A stretch of DNA of 64,000 bases, taken from contig NW_019775802.1 in NCBI RefSeq assembly GCF_001039355.2, positions 310,001 through 374,000 on the forward strand, read 5' to 3'. The position numbers and the translations under genes were made by a program. The notes under the pieces were generated by a model that saw only the letters and a program-made list of their open reading frames with translations, had not been told where the DNA came from and did not search any database. Within the stretch, counting starts at the first letter, position 1. Every line of letters starts with the position of its first letter. This stretch comes from Lingula anatina. Taxonomy: Eukaryota > Brachiopoda > Lingulata > Lingulida > Lingulidae. Below are positions 47,701 to 60,778 of the stretch, piece by piece.

Positions 47701-49681
47701 TCACTCTACACAAATGCACCCGGAGTCGAGTTCCGCGTGATAGAACGTAGTGCTGCATCCACTCTGACAAACCACTGGCCAGACACAGTGCACGAGGAGA
47801 GGCTGGGTGGAGGTGGTATTCTGGCACGTGCCGCTGCAACCCCCAGGCTCGTTGCTAGAGTAAAATAATAGAGATGATTTATCAAATGGAAATTCATTTT
47901 AAAACACTGTTGTGTAGATTGGAAAAATAACACTGAGGTAGAATGATTTTGAGTGACCTTATCTCCTCTTAAGCAGTCATAGATACAGTTATAATATCGT
48001 TTTATTGTAGTTTACACTTTACATTAGGAGGTTTTCAAAAGGAATTTTTCAAAAGCACAAATGATTTGAAACAGACAGTTATGATCTGCCCAAACTCAAT
48101 AATGATTCAGAAATATTTATCAAACTAGATCATCCACAGTTACGTGTGAGAAAATACACTGTCACCCGAGCGATATATGCCATAACACCTCGAGCGTCAG
48201 CGAAATGGGTGACATTGCATATATTTGAAATACAAAAGTTCTCGCATTTCAACGAAAAATAAAAAACTCGAAGAAGAATATATCGCCACGGTCACATTAT
48301 ATATGTAGGTATGTATAAAGTTATCACCACTCTAACTATTCTTCAGCTGCATTACTGATTATAAAACAACTTACAGATCAGAAGAAGAAGAAGACGGTTA
48401 GGCTTTACTTAAAGGTTACCCATCGTATTATATTAAGTAATTTTTCATCACACGGGGATTAGTATTTCCCCTTACACTATCTACTGAATTGTTTAATATC
48501 GATTCTGACTGAGACACATCTGACTCCATGTACGGCAGCTTAAAAAAGAACTCACTGGCAGTGTGCTATGGAGAGGACTTGATAATTTCCGCCGCTGACG
48601 TCTTGTACCGGGTATATTGTAATGCCGCTTTTGAGCACGAGTGTCGACGGGGCCAAGTAAAATTCATAGCTGAAAAGAATTAAAAAATTTAGAGAATTTG
48701 AGCAAAAATACATGATACAGTATATTAAAGCACACTGTATTGATATTTATTTTATCTGTTTGGGTGACCGCTTACTTGCAGCAACTCCATCCTTATTCCT
48801 TATACAATTTTGTAATAAAAATTTCTAACAAACAATATTGGCATTATCGTGACGATTACATGTACCTTTGAGATGTATGTATATTTTCAAGCATCTCAAC
48901 AAGTGTTGATTTCTATTCCAATCAGTAAAGATTGAAATGGTGTAATGTGTAGTAATGGAAACTATCAACTGTTACTTTTAAGGCCCCTTTACACTGGACG
49001 GTCCCGTCCCGTTTGAGATTAAAAAGCAATACTTTACGTGTCGCCAACTCGCCGATCATTGAGGATTCATTCATCAACCAAAGCAATGCTTGTGCCTATT
49101 CCTACGACCACAGCGATGCCAGATGCATGGTCGAACAAAGGACGCAGAATGGACGCTGTCCAGTGTAAAGGGGGTTTTACGTGTTGCAATATTTATGCCC
49201 GCCTCCTATATATATTAACCAAAATACATATCGCTTTTCAAATTATGTCAACTTACGCTGGACAACACGTGTCCTCGCTCTGCACGGCTCTTTTACTGAT
49301 ATGGGCCGTGTTGCTTTTCAGCGCTTCATTGGCTTCTTCATAGGACCTGAACAGACTTCGAGAGATACCATTGGTTTTGCTGTATCTCTCAAGTTGTCTT
49401 CTTGTCTGAAAGAATCCAGGCAATAAAGCCTCCAGATCAGAGACTTTCTGAGCACCACCATCAGCACTACAGGTTGTTACCGGACAGGAATTGCTCGAGA
49501 CGGCCACTAGGTCTTCCCTAGTTTCTGTCCCTGTGGTAGTTGGCGGATATCTGTTTGACACCGGAATCCGTTTATTGAGAAGATTGCGTAAGTTCTCCGT
49601 GGCTGATGTCGCTTGTGTCGTGACATAGCTATAGGTTAGTGTAGACAGGACCATCAGGGCGGTGATATAGATAAACCGCAT
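47701..49681 (-). CDS. Secreted cysteine-rich cytokine-like protein B (IL-17-like cystine-knot pattern), 3 exons
   Basis: Minus-strand exons 49681-49257, 48669-48556 and 47854-47701, with both junctions in phase 2, GT-AG ends and an intact 230-aa frame. Signal peptide MRFIYITALMVLSTLTYSYV, then a ~110-residue propeptide-like region, a dibasic site SKRAVQ, then the cysteine-rich chain: DTCCPAYEFYL, VLSIAHCHNEPGGCSGTC, LLVHC, VVCQSGC and a terminal SGCICVE. It is a paralogue of the gene at 36808-38073: same intron positions and phases, same CC before the first intron, same VL-x4-C-x6-C-x3/4-C core and same C-x-C ending. The ending recalls the VGCTCV end of IL-17. Spaetzle-type ligands are an alternative. 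The first intron of B carries a MITE (48979-49176) and the second a dispersed repeat. An acceptor-like ATGTTAG directly before the start suggests an upstream non-coding exon. Confidence 0.62.
48150..48315. repeat. Dispersed repeat, copy 2 (ATACACTGTCACC family)
   Basis: Same orientation and order of motifs as 45257-45430 (AATACACTGTCACCCGAGCG, GAGCGTCAGCGA, CTCGCATTTCAACG). Lies in the second intron of cytokine-like gene B. Confidence 0.65.
48979..49176. mobile_element. MITE, TTTACACTGG family, copy 2
   Basis: Ends GGCCCCTTTACACTGGAC and, inverted, CCCCCTTTACACTGGAC. It is the reverse orientation of the copy at 18148-18362 and shares its interior. Inserted in the first intron of cytokine-like gene B. 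Confidence 0.82.
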
Positions 49682-52125
49682 CTAACATGAAATATAAATA
49701 AATAAATTAAGAAGCAATAAATAATATCGAAATTGTGTTTTTTTTAGCTGGAAGTATACATTATTCTCATCTGAATCAGAATTATAAGTTCAGTACAAAT
49801 TACTACAATATTTTTATTTTGGAAGTTTCACCAAATTTCTGAACCTGATTACCTTTCTCTGCTCTTATATCTCAAGACTTTATGTTTTACATTAAATCAT
49901 ATAGCACATTTAAGTAGCATATTTATTTTGCAGTTTTGTATTAACACATAAGTTTTCACTTCAACTGTAAACCAGGGCAGCCTCTGTCATAATGTTAACA
50001 TGTTGCTGCACAGTACAAGGTTTAAGTGGGTTCCATACGTTATGGAGACCTACATTTGGCAAAATAGCTTTTTCCCCCATTTCTTTTATGTAAAATACTT
50101 AAATAATAATAATAATGGTGCAAAAACGTTGATACTTTTAGAACAAAAACTCTATTGCTGTTATATTATTCACAACCACCCACGCTTCTGTACAAGGGAT
50201 GGCCAATCTTTAATTGTCATTTTTGTAAGATAGTGATTGGTTTCCAAGGTACCCCTGTACCTAAGTAAAATATTATCATGGAAATTGGCAAGGCTGTGAA
50301 TTACAATCCGGTGACAGAGATTTATTTTGTATTTTTGTTTAGGAGATATAAGCCCCTAGGAACTAAGCTCAATCAATCAAAGACATTGTTTTGCCTCTTT
50401 TCTGAAAAAAAATCGGAAGTAATCCTTTCAAGAAAATTTCCTGACACCGGAATGTATGACTTATTGTTGTGATTAGATAGGCGATGAAACGGCTTTGATA
50501 GCTGTTCAGGTGAGAGAAGTCTGTTTGAATTCGATTTCACCATGTTAAAAAAACGCTGCTGTTATATCATCAGTTCGAATTAGCAAATTCATCCTGATAA
50601 ATCTGATATATGATATGACAGCATTATCTCATTATATGATACTATTTCCGCATTATACGGGAAGGAAGAAATCCTTACATATCAAACCCCCTTCAGTATG
50701 CCCTTAAAATGACCAAAACCACAAAACTGTTTTCTTTTCTATTGAGGTCTAAATCAATATCGTGACGAATCTAATGTCACATCGTCGGTTCCCTACCCTT
50801 TTGTCACTGCTGAGGTTTTATCGTGTCGGTTTGGCCTAAACACGACACCCGGCAACAGCATGGCGTGATGTAACATTTTACATTTTGTAAGAACGTGCAT
50901 AATATTTTGTAAAAAATGTCAACTGGTTTAAGCTTACATGAAGTAACATGATATACATTTTCTTTGCTTCAACCGTCGTGTCCTGTGATCTTTTTTTTTT
51001 TCGCGGTTTGATGACTTGTGCAGGTATCAGTTCCGTTCTTTGAAGGATCGGCCTTTAATTTGTGCGACTGGTAAAAAGTCAGATCACCCGTTATTTTTTT
51101 GCTAGCCACAAAAATCTTGATTAGTAGCTTGAAATGTAAGTTTCGTTTTAGTGTACCCCGTGTAACTATCTAGGTGGCTTGTTTAATGGGCTAAAAGTAA
51201 AGCACAGGCCTACTTGTGAAATGCAACAATCCAATTTTCTCTTTAACTGAAAATTTGATTGATTGATCTGCAAAAGCTGAACTGTTTTACTTGCTATGTT
51301 TAAGTTCTTATTTTATTATTGTGACAATGGGTAGGCCTATACTCCCGGCCCCATGGACCTATTTGTCACAATAAATCATGTTTCTCAGGGACAATTGTTT
51401 ATATTAAATCAAAAATAACAATGATACAACAGTATGAACCACTCCGGGGATTAAAAAGCCAAAAAGGTTTTCATTGCATGTTTTCAGTCGCTAGAAGCCA
51501 CCCTAAAGTGGGTTCAATTGTTTGTGGTCAGAATGGTATTAATGGCGACCACACGGAGGAGTAACTACCCTGTATAATCTCATATTTCTTTCTTATTTTC
51601 TACCAGCTCACATGATATCTTAAAAAAAGAAGTAATGTCAAGCAAAGGACCGAAAAAGTATCCCTACCATGATATTCAAAACAGGGGAAAAAGTTAAAGG
51701 AGAAAAACATTTACAGTACCTTGACAATGAGATAGTTTTTATCCTTTATGTTTCCCACCTATATTGAATCGCAACTTGATGTTTACATGCACATCGTCAG
51801 CGCTCCACAGGAAAGGTTTGAGACAAAGATTGTTCGTGACTTTTACTTAAACTCTCCAAATGACATGCTTTGTGAATCGGGATATCAGCTCATCTCCGCT
51901 CTAATTACGGGGATAACTCACCACACTGGGATGGCCAAGAATGCTTGCTTGTGTCCGTTCCATCTATTTTATGATCTAAATGTAGTTCTGGCCATGCCAA
52001 GCTCATGAAAATATGCTTTTAAAGCCTTCTGTTCTAAGAACGCCAGTATTAGTTAGGTCGAATTATTTCCGGGTTGCAAAAAAATGAAGGGTGAGATAAA
52101 ATGATTAAATTTAGACACAAAAGTC

Positions 52126-52127
<2 letters not shown>

Positions 52128-52219
<92 letters not shown>
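52128..52219. repeat. (AT)n microsatellite, ~92 bp
   Basis: About 46 uninterrupted AT units, the longest in the window. Confidence 0.97.
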
Positions 52220-52224
<5 letters not shown>

Positions 52225-53060
52225 TCCTCTAACATGTGTATTATGTAAGTGTGCATTATGTAAGTGACAAATGCATCATTCCTGCATTCTTGGACTATGA
52301 CTTTTTGTATGGGGTGCTAGAGGAATTTTTTTACTTAAAATGAGTAGTAGTATACCCCCTAAGGCTTATCTTTTCAAAACTAAATAATAACATTACAATA
52401 CGATTACTTTTCGTTGCAATGTGAGCTTTTTATGACCATTCTAACATCTTGATTTATCGAAAATAACATCGAGTTTATTATCGCCCAGTAACCACTTGTA
52501 CCAGTACTGTACATGTACTTGTATACTTGAACGGTGACCGGCCCACGGAGCAACAACCTCGCAGACCTTCATGTACATGTTGGCAACAAATTTTGGTGCG
52601 GGTTATGTTTTAAGTAGTCCAACAATTATTATATCAAATTACAACTTGAGTAATGAGCGGTATGATAATTTAATTTTAACCAAATATTAGAAGTTTAATA
52701 AGTTATTTTATTTTGGATTTAACATATTGGAAGTTAGATGCTTAGGAAGTGTAGGGAAGGAAGTGGGTGTGAGGAGACAGGACATGGACCCGGTACTTAA
52801 ATAACGCTGTTTTGTATATCAGCATTCTAAACCACAACTTGTAAGCCTATAATCTTGCTGGTGACAACTGCATTTGTCTACACCGGCTGAGTTTGACGCA
52901 GGGATATGTTCATGTGACAGTTACCAGTAGTTTCGTATGGATGGAGGCGGGGGTGGTGGGTGGGTGGGGGGGTATGGGGGTGCAATATCTGTGTGAGCCC
53001 CAGCATGAAATTAAAAGCACGTGTGCTCGTGTACACAACGCACTCCAGTCAGTATACACG

Positions 53061-53101
53061 GTAGAACCTTGGGCATAAAATTATTATGTCCAAGGTAGAA
53101 C
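53061..53101. mobile_element. Ultra-short palindromic insertion, copy 2 (27 bp plus 7-bp direct repeats)
   Basis: GTAGAAC (53061-53067), palindrome 53068-53094 (starts CTTGGGCATAA, ends TTATGTCCAAG), then GTAGAAC again (53095-53101). Same termini as the copies at 34704 and 58205, with a shorter centre. Confidence 0.75.
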
Positions 53102-55299
53102 GTACTAAGGTGAAAGCAAGTCGAGTGCTTACGATATCTGGGTGAACTATCTAGACAAACAAAGGCAGTGGCAGTCTCCAGAAAGGGTTTGGCAGGATTG
53201 TACATGTAGTACGGTAATTTGAGCTGCTACCGTCATCATGGGTGGTTTTTTTTATAGTCTGATTAAAATCAAACTCAAGTGCCAGCAGATACTAATCAGA
53301 AATTCATAAAATATACTGTAAGTAAATGCGTTCTTTCATTCTGTTTAGAACATTAGGCTAATAAACGATTAAAATCTACCGCAAATGACATGTTTGTCAA
53401 CCTCTGCCAAAACTGTAAGTACAATTTGTTGTCAAAATTGAGCCTTTATTTTTGTTGTCGAACTCGTCCACTCTACACTGAAATGTTACCTTGCCGATGT
53501 TTTTAGTTTCAACATTAGGTGCGCTCAAAATCAAACTGTCGTACTAGGTAGTTCGAACTAACTTTTCATTAACTTGCAATATAATCTGTTTATGTAATTG
53601 AAGCAGGAAAGCTAAATTTTGATTTCAATTTTTTCTCTGTATCTTAGGGTTACTATTCTCAGCGAAGCGTTAATTCTTATTGCGGTTGGTAGTGGATCGG
53701 CACAATTAATCAACATAGAAGTGACTAGTATACAGAGTCATCTTACAAATTTAAAGTAATAAAACAACATATATTAAAGATATATAAGATACTCATCGAT
53801 ACAGTCATTTTCGTTTTTGTTGGTTTTTTAAAAATCTACATGCATTCACAGAAATGAGGGGCCATGGGAACCCGGAATACAGCTCCCCCCTGTACCCGGG
53901 CTACAGACAGCATTTTGTTTACCAGATACCAGTTGTACGCATTTCTGTCCTGTGACCCTGTGCTGAAGTGAATACGGCATCACAGGATTGGTACACATGT
54001 TACTATTACATTTCCATCCAGACAAGTGTCCTTCTATTTGCAATTTTAATCTAAAGACAGTTAAGAGTTCTCACTTCCACTTTTAAATTAGTAACTTATG
54101 CTAACTAATTGAGGGAATTCCCTGCAGATCATTAGTAGAAGCAGTAGCATTAATGGAATTTATTGCAAACAAACTACCAGTTACGACTAGTTACGACTAC
54201 GTTACACTTTCCGCCAGCTACATGTCCAAGGCAGCGTTTCAAGGCGAGGTGATATTTTACCATTACTTTGACCTTATTCACGCGTTAGAAGAGTTGTATC
54301 AAATTTAAGCTACCTAATGTTTTGCCTTATTGCACATTAAACTATTACTCACGACCAAAAGGTGCCATAAGCTTTCATGTTTTGAAACATGGATGGCAAG
54401 ATATATGTAGATTCGCTAAAATTTGTTATGAGGCATGGTCGAGTGTTACGAGAAGAGTCAGACGCCTAGAGATTGGGTTATGCGGTACCATTTTAGGGTA
54501 CATACATGTAACATGTATATCGTGATTTTCAAATTCGGGTTGTTGCCTGGCGTCGTAACTGATCTTGGTGGCCTGCATTCGATACCCATCCCGCTATTGT
54601 GAAAATGTTTTTTTAACCAGATATTATCTGTACTTTTGTAAGTTTTGGTGATGGAAATCATCCGTCGATGTTTGCCGCCATTCTACACTAAATAAGATGC
54701 GAGAATCCACGTAAAGTGTGGTGAACTTAAAGGCGGCGAAGGTGAAACTTAAGCGCCGGGAATGTCGTCTTAGAAAACAATATGCAAGAGACACAAAATA
54801 TACAAAATTCACCCTGTTGTGACATAGATTGCAATTTCTCCTAAAAGAGAAAACAGCCCTAAAAATACCCGTTAAAGATTTTTGTCAGGTTTTATCCGTT
54901 GCTGCACCACACTCACTTGTAGTTCACTACCGGTAGCTTGCCAGCATTTCTGACTCCACTTCTCCTAAAACCCCTTAAAATCTCGCTCGAATTACGCTAA
55001 TGCGGAGATTCTCGGTAGATGCGGGGATGGAAACAGGGATGGCGGCACATTGAATAGTGCCCTGAGGACGTTCTTGAAGATATACCAGCCTGCGATATAA
55101 ATGTATCTATTCTAATTATTCAGGATAATTAGTGCCGCAGTGTCGTAATAAAACCAATTAGTGGAGAAAGTTCCATATTCTTGCATGTCAAAAGAAGCCA
55201 TTTTGACAGGTAAACACGACAGAAAAGAAGTCGTTAGTTGATAACGCTGATAAACTGATCGTGTTGATGTACATTGATCGTGGATTTTTGAGCTTCAAA

Positions 55300-55770
55300 T
55301 GGCTATGTTATAAAACTCAAAATTTACATGGTCATGTTTTGTTCGTGATTCACTGAGACCCATAGATGCGAAATTGACCAGGCCCGCGCTGCATTTGTCT
55401 TATACTGTGCATCTTATAAAACACGAAATTGACATAACCATGCTTATTTCGTAACTTGCTGGCTCCCATAAATGCAAGATTGCCTTGTGCCATGTCGCAT
55501 TTGTTTTTTACTGTGGAATTTATGCTTTTAAATGCCATGTTATAAAACACGAAATAGACATGGCTCGTGTGATTTTCGCAGTCGTGTCAATCTCGCATCT
55601 ATGGAGTTTAGTAAGTGGCGAAACAGACACAGCCATGTCATTTTTGGGGCTCAAAAGCTCTGAAGTAAAAGACGTATGCGGCATCAGGCATGGGCCTTGT
55701 CAATTCTGCTGCTTTAGGGCTTAATAACATACGAAATAGACACAGTGCATGTCGTTTTCGCATGTGAAGG
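55300..55770. repeat. Degenerate repeats built on TTATAAAACACGAAAT
   Basis: Versions of TTATAAAACACGAAATTGACAT recur near 55310, 55414, 55541 and 55723 (diverged). CCATAGATGCGAAATTGAC near 55361 recurs inverted as GTCAATCTCGCATCTATGG near 55586. The array is therefore part direct, part inverted, with irregular spacing of about 100-180 bp. Confidence 0.65.
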
Positions 55771-56174
55771 GGCGTCTGAGAGACGCACGGTATTTGTGTG
55801 GCCATGAAAAGGCATTCCAAACTGATTGTTGAATTCTTCTTTGAAGATGAAGTTAATTTTATATAAAGAAAAAAGTGAAAATAGACAGTTTGTTTTGATG
55901 CTACTTTATCTCCCATCCACAGGTGTAACGTCCCTCAAATGTAATAAAATTATAATAATTTTAAAATCATATTTTAATTGAGGGGATAAAGATGTCTGTA
56001 TTTTAGATGTTATATAAATATGTGAATTCAAAGGGGAAACAAATCCCGCGAGATTACAATATCTATTTTATCTTATATTTAGGGCCATCATTTGGGCATT
56101 TATTTCAAAAATTACTGTTGTATATTTCCATATTTCCGTGGTTCCTTATCAGTGCGCAATATACGCAGACAGAC

Positions 56175-56177
<3 letters not shown>

Positions 56178-56256
<79 letters not shown>
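56178..56256. repeat. (AT)n microsatellite followed by T-run
   Basis: About 31 AT units to 56240, followed by about 16 T. Confidence 0.95.
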
Positions 56257-56402
56257 CGTAGAATTAACGCCAAACCGTTTATTAGGTGGACTTTCGTTCA
56301 AACTCTTTTTAATGAAATGAACGTCTTCCTCAATCAGTTATTGCTACTTTAGACGTGTTGCATCTTCGATTTTGTTACAGCGTGACAGCATGCGTTGTGA
56401 AA

Positions 56403-56484
56403 ACAGAGATCTTCTAGCTGTTACATACTTGTATCCTAATGGAACTAAAACGTATACAGTTTTGTAACAGCTAGATGAGCTCTG
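56403..56484. repeat. Small foldback, ~22-bp arms
   Basis: CAGAGATCTTCTAGCTGTTACA pairs, with two or three mismatches, with the inverted TGTAACAGCTAGATGAGCTCTG across a loop of about 37 bases. Confidence 0.7.
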
Positions 56485-58204
56485 AGAGACAGCAATCAAA
56501 TTCCTACAAAAAAAATGAGAGATTCTTTCGTTCGATCATAATCCTAAAGTGGGCTTTGTCTTTATCACTGTGGATTTTTCGAACAGAACAGAAGAGCTTA
56601 CATACCCCAGCAGTACCTTATTGTTATCATATTTGTTTTATTATGGAAAGAAGATCCCAGCAATAACTATTGGCAAGAACAGAATGAATGAAACTAAGAA
56701 ATAGAAGTTATACCCAGTTTTTACATACAGGGACAAAATCAATAACATACAAAGTGTTTATAGCAGGCTTATGTCTTTGGTTGCTCAGTGGACGCCAGGA
56801 ACGCAACAGACACTGAACTTGCGTGCACCCGCGATAATGATTGGCTTTATTGAAGCCTGTACCCTTCACCGGACTCACAGATTGGTTTTTTCACTAGATA
56901 TTCCCAGATATGGCTTTGGCTCATGGCACGATTCTCGCGCTGGAGACAAACGCACATGATTAATCTTCTGCCCCGGTAGAGGGTATCAAGCCTTGTGCAG
57001 TCAGGGCTTATAAATAAACGTTTGCGATTCAAGCCTCGGAATTGTGAGGAACGCCGAATTTACGCCTCACGCTGCGATATCATGGCACGGACGTAAAATA
57101 AGTGGTCACGAGCTACGCACTACCAAGAAGTTGTAACTTCTTGTCAGTACAAACCATTAACCGTTAATCCGTTATCACAAGTTCGGTACGTTCCAAATGT
57201 GTAGCGCCGGCCATAGATTGTCGAGAACGCATTACTTCCCATTAATTACGCACTATGGATAGTAGATTATAGCAATACATCATTTTTATATGTTTTGAGG
57301 CTTCTTATTTATTTTTTCCAGTGATAAATATTGAAATTTGTTAGATGATGGAAACAATAGTGGAATTGATTTTCAATTTACTCTTTCGTTAAATTAGTAG
57401 AAAAAGGAGAAAATATCACTCATTTCCGTCTTGGAATTTCCGACAGCTCTGACGTGCATTTTCTTGTATCTTCCGCCATACTGAAAATAGCTGGGGTTGA
57501 GAAAACGGAGAGGCCTGTCAGTGCTAGATTGATTCTAAGACCAACATTTGGACATACATGGACTTGCATGCATTTCACACTCATATAATGACCTAATTCA
57601 ATTATTTGCCAATTACCAAGTAACCAATTAACCTTTATCTTTAAATAAAATATTTTAATAAATGGCACTGATTTCGAAGAAAAAACCTGAAAGGGGTTCA
57701 TTTCACGCAATGAATCATACAATATTGATAACGACAAAATATACTATCAATTAAAGATATTTCTTCCCTTCTCTACTTATGAGCTGATCAATTACTGATA
57801 ACTTTGAAAATTTCTGATAACGGTAACAATATGAGTTGCATTAAAATTAAATGAATAAAAAGATTGAAATATTCATGTACTCACAAAGTTAATAAAAATA
57901 CAGTGACCAAAATTTTCCTTTTAATACTATATGACAACAGTCTCTTAATGCTTTTCAATCAGCGCATTTTAGAAGTTTTACAGAAAAGTGATTTATCTTA
58001 TGAGATTAAGATTTTTTAAATACTGACTAAGGTACTAATCACAAAAGGAGAAAATATTACTTCAATGAGGGTCCCATTGGATATTTTCTTTAGCTGTGAA
58101 AGCCACTATTTTATTTCCTGAGATGTGTGAAACTTACATATTAATTAGCACGAAACACCCCATTCCCATGACTCGTGAATGCAACTTTTTATTCTTCGCC
58201 CTTC

Positions 58205-58246
58205 GTGAAATCTTGGGCATAATAACGATTGTGTCCAAGGTGAAAT
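58205..58246. mobile_element. Ultra-short palindromic insertion, copy 3 (28 bp plus 7-bp direct repeats)
   Basis: GTGAAAT (58205-58211), palindrome 58212-58239 (starts CTTGGGCATAAT, ends GTGTCCAAG, a few mismatches between arms), then GTGAAAT again (58240-58246). Confidence 0.72.
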
Positions 58247-60778
58247 CATTATACCCGGCGATTCAGGATTTTCAGGATTTTCGACTGGCATTATCAGTGA
58301 GATATAAATTCTGTGATTTGTGAATTGATGATTTTGTTTCCAGTGAACTGTGATCAATTGGATCCCAATTGGATCCTCTTCAATTTATTATTCCATTCAA
58401 ACTAGCAGCGATGCTATATTCCTGCTTTCTTACACAATATTTAAGGCACCCACAGTTTAATTATGCATGACATCCCAACTGGTTGACATCTTACTTGTAC
58501 CTGTAAATTAGTTAAACTATTTATTTCTGCTGTTAACATAAGATTAGCCTCAGCGGATCCAGCATCTGCCTATATTGGGATGGGAACTGCAAAATACATA
58601 CTTAATTCATATGTAAAACAAAAAGAAAGAAATCATTATCTATTCCAGAATGCGGTCCTTCATTTCAAGTTAGTTGATGCCTTAACTGCTCTGTTGAAAA
58701 CCACAAAGGATTAAGACAGTAATTTAATATGACTGCTAAATTTACCACCCTCAGTCTGAAAAGACAGATAACTGATATAAATGCCATCTTCTCGGGGAAA
58801 CAATTATTCTCCCAGGACGACCTTTATGCTACTTTTTACGAGCCCATATCACGCAAGTTGATGGGTTTCACAAAGCGTTATCAATTTCTCGGCTGACAGC
58901 TTCAAAGAAATCGGGTTTTCATCTCAAAATGTTATCTCAACCTTCATAGCAAATACCTTATCACCCTGGTGTGTTAGAAAAAGGTAACGGTTCCCTGTTA
59001 CGCCCAATTGATACGACGTTTATCTTCGCCTGATGCAGCTCAAGTACCGGTAATCTGGTGTGGCGCCCCCCGTGTAATCAGGCCTTACGACATCTGATAC
59101 CGCACATTAAGATTTCGTGTTGTTCTGTCAAATGCAACTCGTTACACGCTATAGAAAAATATAACTGCACGAAACATTCAAAGAACTTTTTGATAATCAA
59201 ACAACTTAATTGTTCCTCACTTTGTTACTCCGGCACATTTTTCGACAAAAATAGATCCTGCCAGGTAATCTCAAATCCAATTCTATGGGCTAGTATCAAT
59301 ATCTGTGTGCCTTTAAACATAAGCCATTGAAAGAAACCCGATTAGTTGGTGGCAACAAATCAAATTTGTGGGAATTCTGACGGTATCATCAATTTCAAGA
59401 TGATCAGTTTTCAGTAGCTCTAAACAGAAGAAAAAAATGATAAAACACTGGTGAAACGACATGTTGTTCGTTTTATTTAAATTCAGATGTATTACTGAAG
59501 TGTCAAAAAAAGTGAAATACAATAAATAGTATCACAGGCACAGAAAAAAAAAAACATAGCACTTTCATTTTTAAAGATTGTGAAAACAATAGCAGTAACA
59601 TTAAGTCCAAAATGACAACAAACGACTTAACAATGTCAGTGCACAAAATGTTTTTGTCAATTATGATGCAATATAACATACTGCATAAGCCGTAAGAACG
59701 ACCAATTTTGATTTTTACACTACTGAGTTGCCATTTTGAAAGTGTAACAAGCACAGGGCTTCAAGCCCATATGACTTTAAACCAATACTCACAAAATGAC
59801 AATTTATGAAAACCTCTTAACTTTAAGAGAAGGAATGCAATCAGGTTGATTGTATTTTAGGCTTGTGAAAAAACTGTTACAGTAAGTTTTAGGATAACAA
59901 ATAACACATTCCATCTATTGCAATAAGAAAACAAAATGCTCATCAATTCTGATGCAACATTACATAATATCCAAAAGCATAATGACCACCACATTTAGGT
60001 TATATATGACTGTTACTGTGGACATTCAGAAAAAAGTGCAGGGCTGGTTTAAAACTGCTGTATTTTGGTCCTTAATCATTCTGTAAATTTGAGAACAATA
60101 AGTTAAATGGTTTTTCTGTTGAGTTAGGGACAACAGACACAGGTGACGTCTATAGGTTCAGATACTTATATTAGTGTCTAGTCATATAGAGCAAAAGAAG
60201 CTTAACTGCCTAAAAAAAATTACCTAAAATGGCAACAAAATAGTTTATTAATAGAAATACATTCTAAGTGGTATTTTACATGAAAGACGACAACACACTT
60301 ACCTCCATATCACATAATCAGTAAATTATTAGTGGTATAATTATTAGTTACATAGACTTTTATAGAATGTTTAGTTTCTCAGCACCATATCAGTAAACAA
60401 AACATTAAAAAATATTGGTGTAATAAATATCCATATAAGTTCTTTACAATATTTGCTCTAATGGTGTCTTAAAAAGAATTCAAATTCCATGAAGCAAAAA
60501 GAAAAAAATCACACCAACCATATGGCATTTGAAAACATATGTTTTTAAATGGCAATAATGAAATCTCTCTCTCTCTCTCTTAACTTAAACACAATTTCAC
60601 TGAATAAATTCCATATATTTACATCCTGCAAACCATACACATGTATTTAAGAGACTTATTTTCATAAGGTTCTTTGAACCTATCATTAAATGCCTTCCTA
60701 ATTCCTCCTAGGGTACAGGTGTTTATTCTTTGGATCATTTCTTAATTATTATGGTTGCCAGCCTGCAGAAGGCCTTTC

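Larger units (their letters stand above)
49682..60778. other. 11 kb without a recognised gene
   Basis: AT-rich DNA with long (AT)n tracts, two ultra-short palindromic insertions, degenerate repeats near 55300-55770 and a small foldback at 56403-56484. The T-rich stretch 59500-60780 is the 3' flank or untranslated region of SLC25A46 (minus strand). No open frame here has family resemblance; small exons could be missed. Confidence 0.45.

Noticed and set aside
49038-49343. Plus-strand 101-aa frame resembling the minus-strand frame at 18074-18286
   Set aside because: Resemblance comes from two copies of the same MITE, in opposite orientation.
51748-52008. Plus-strand 86-aa open frame
   Set aside because: No recognised motif and no neighbouring exons with compatible splice sites found.
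52053-52256. Tyr-Ile repeat frames over (AT)n, also at 56007-56352
   Set aside because: Simple-repeat translations.
57124-57141. 18-bp palindrome AAGAAGTTGTAACTTCTT
   Set aside because: Single short palindrome without flanking direct repeats or a second copy; expected by chance in a window this size.
57420-57737. Minus-strand 105-aa open frame
   Set aside because: No domain, signal or splice evidence; AT-rich region where chance frames of this length are expected.
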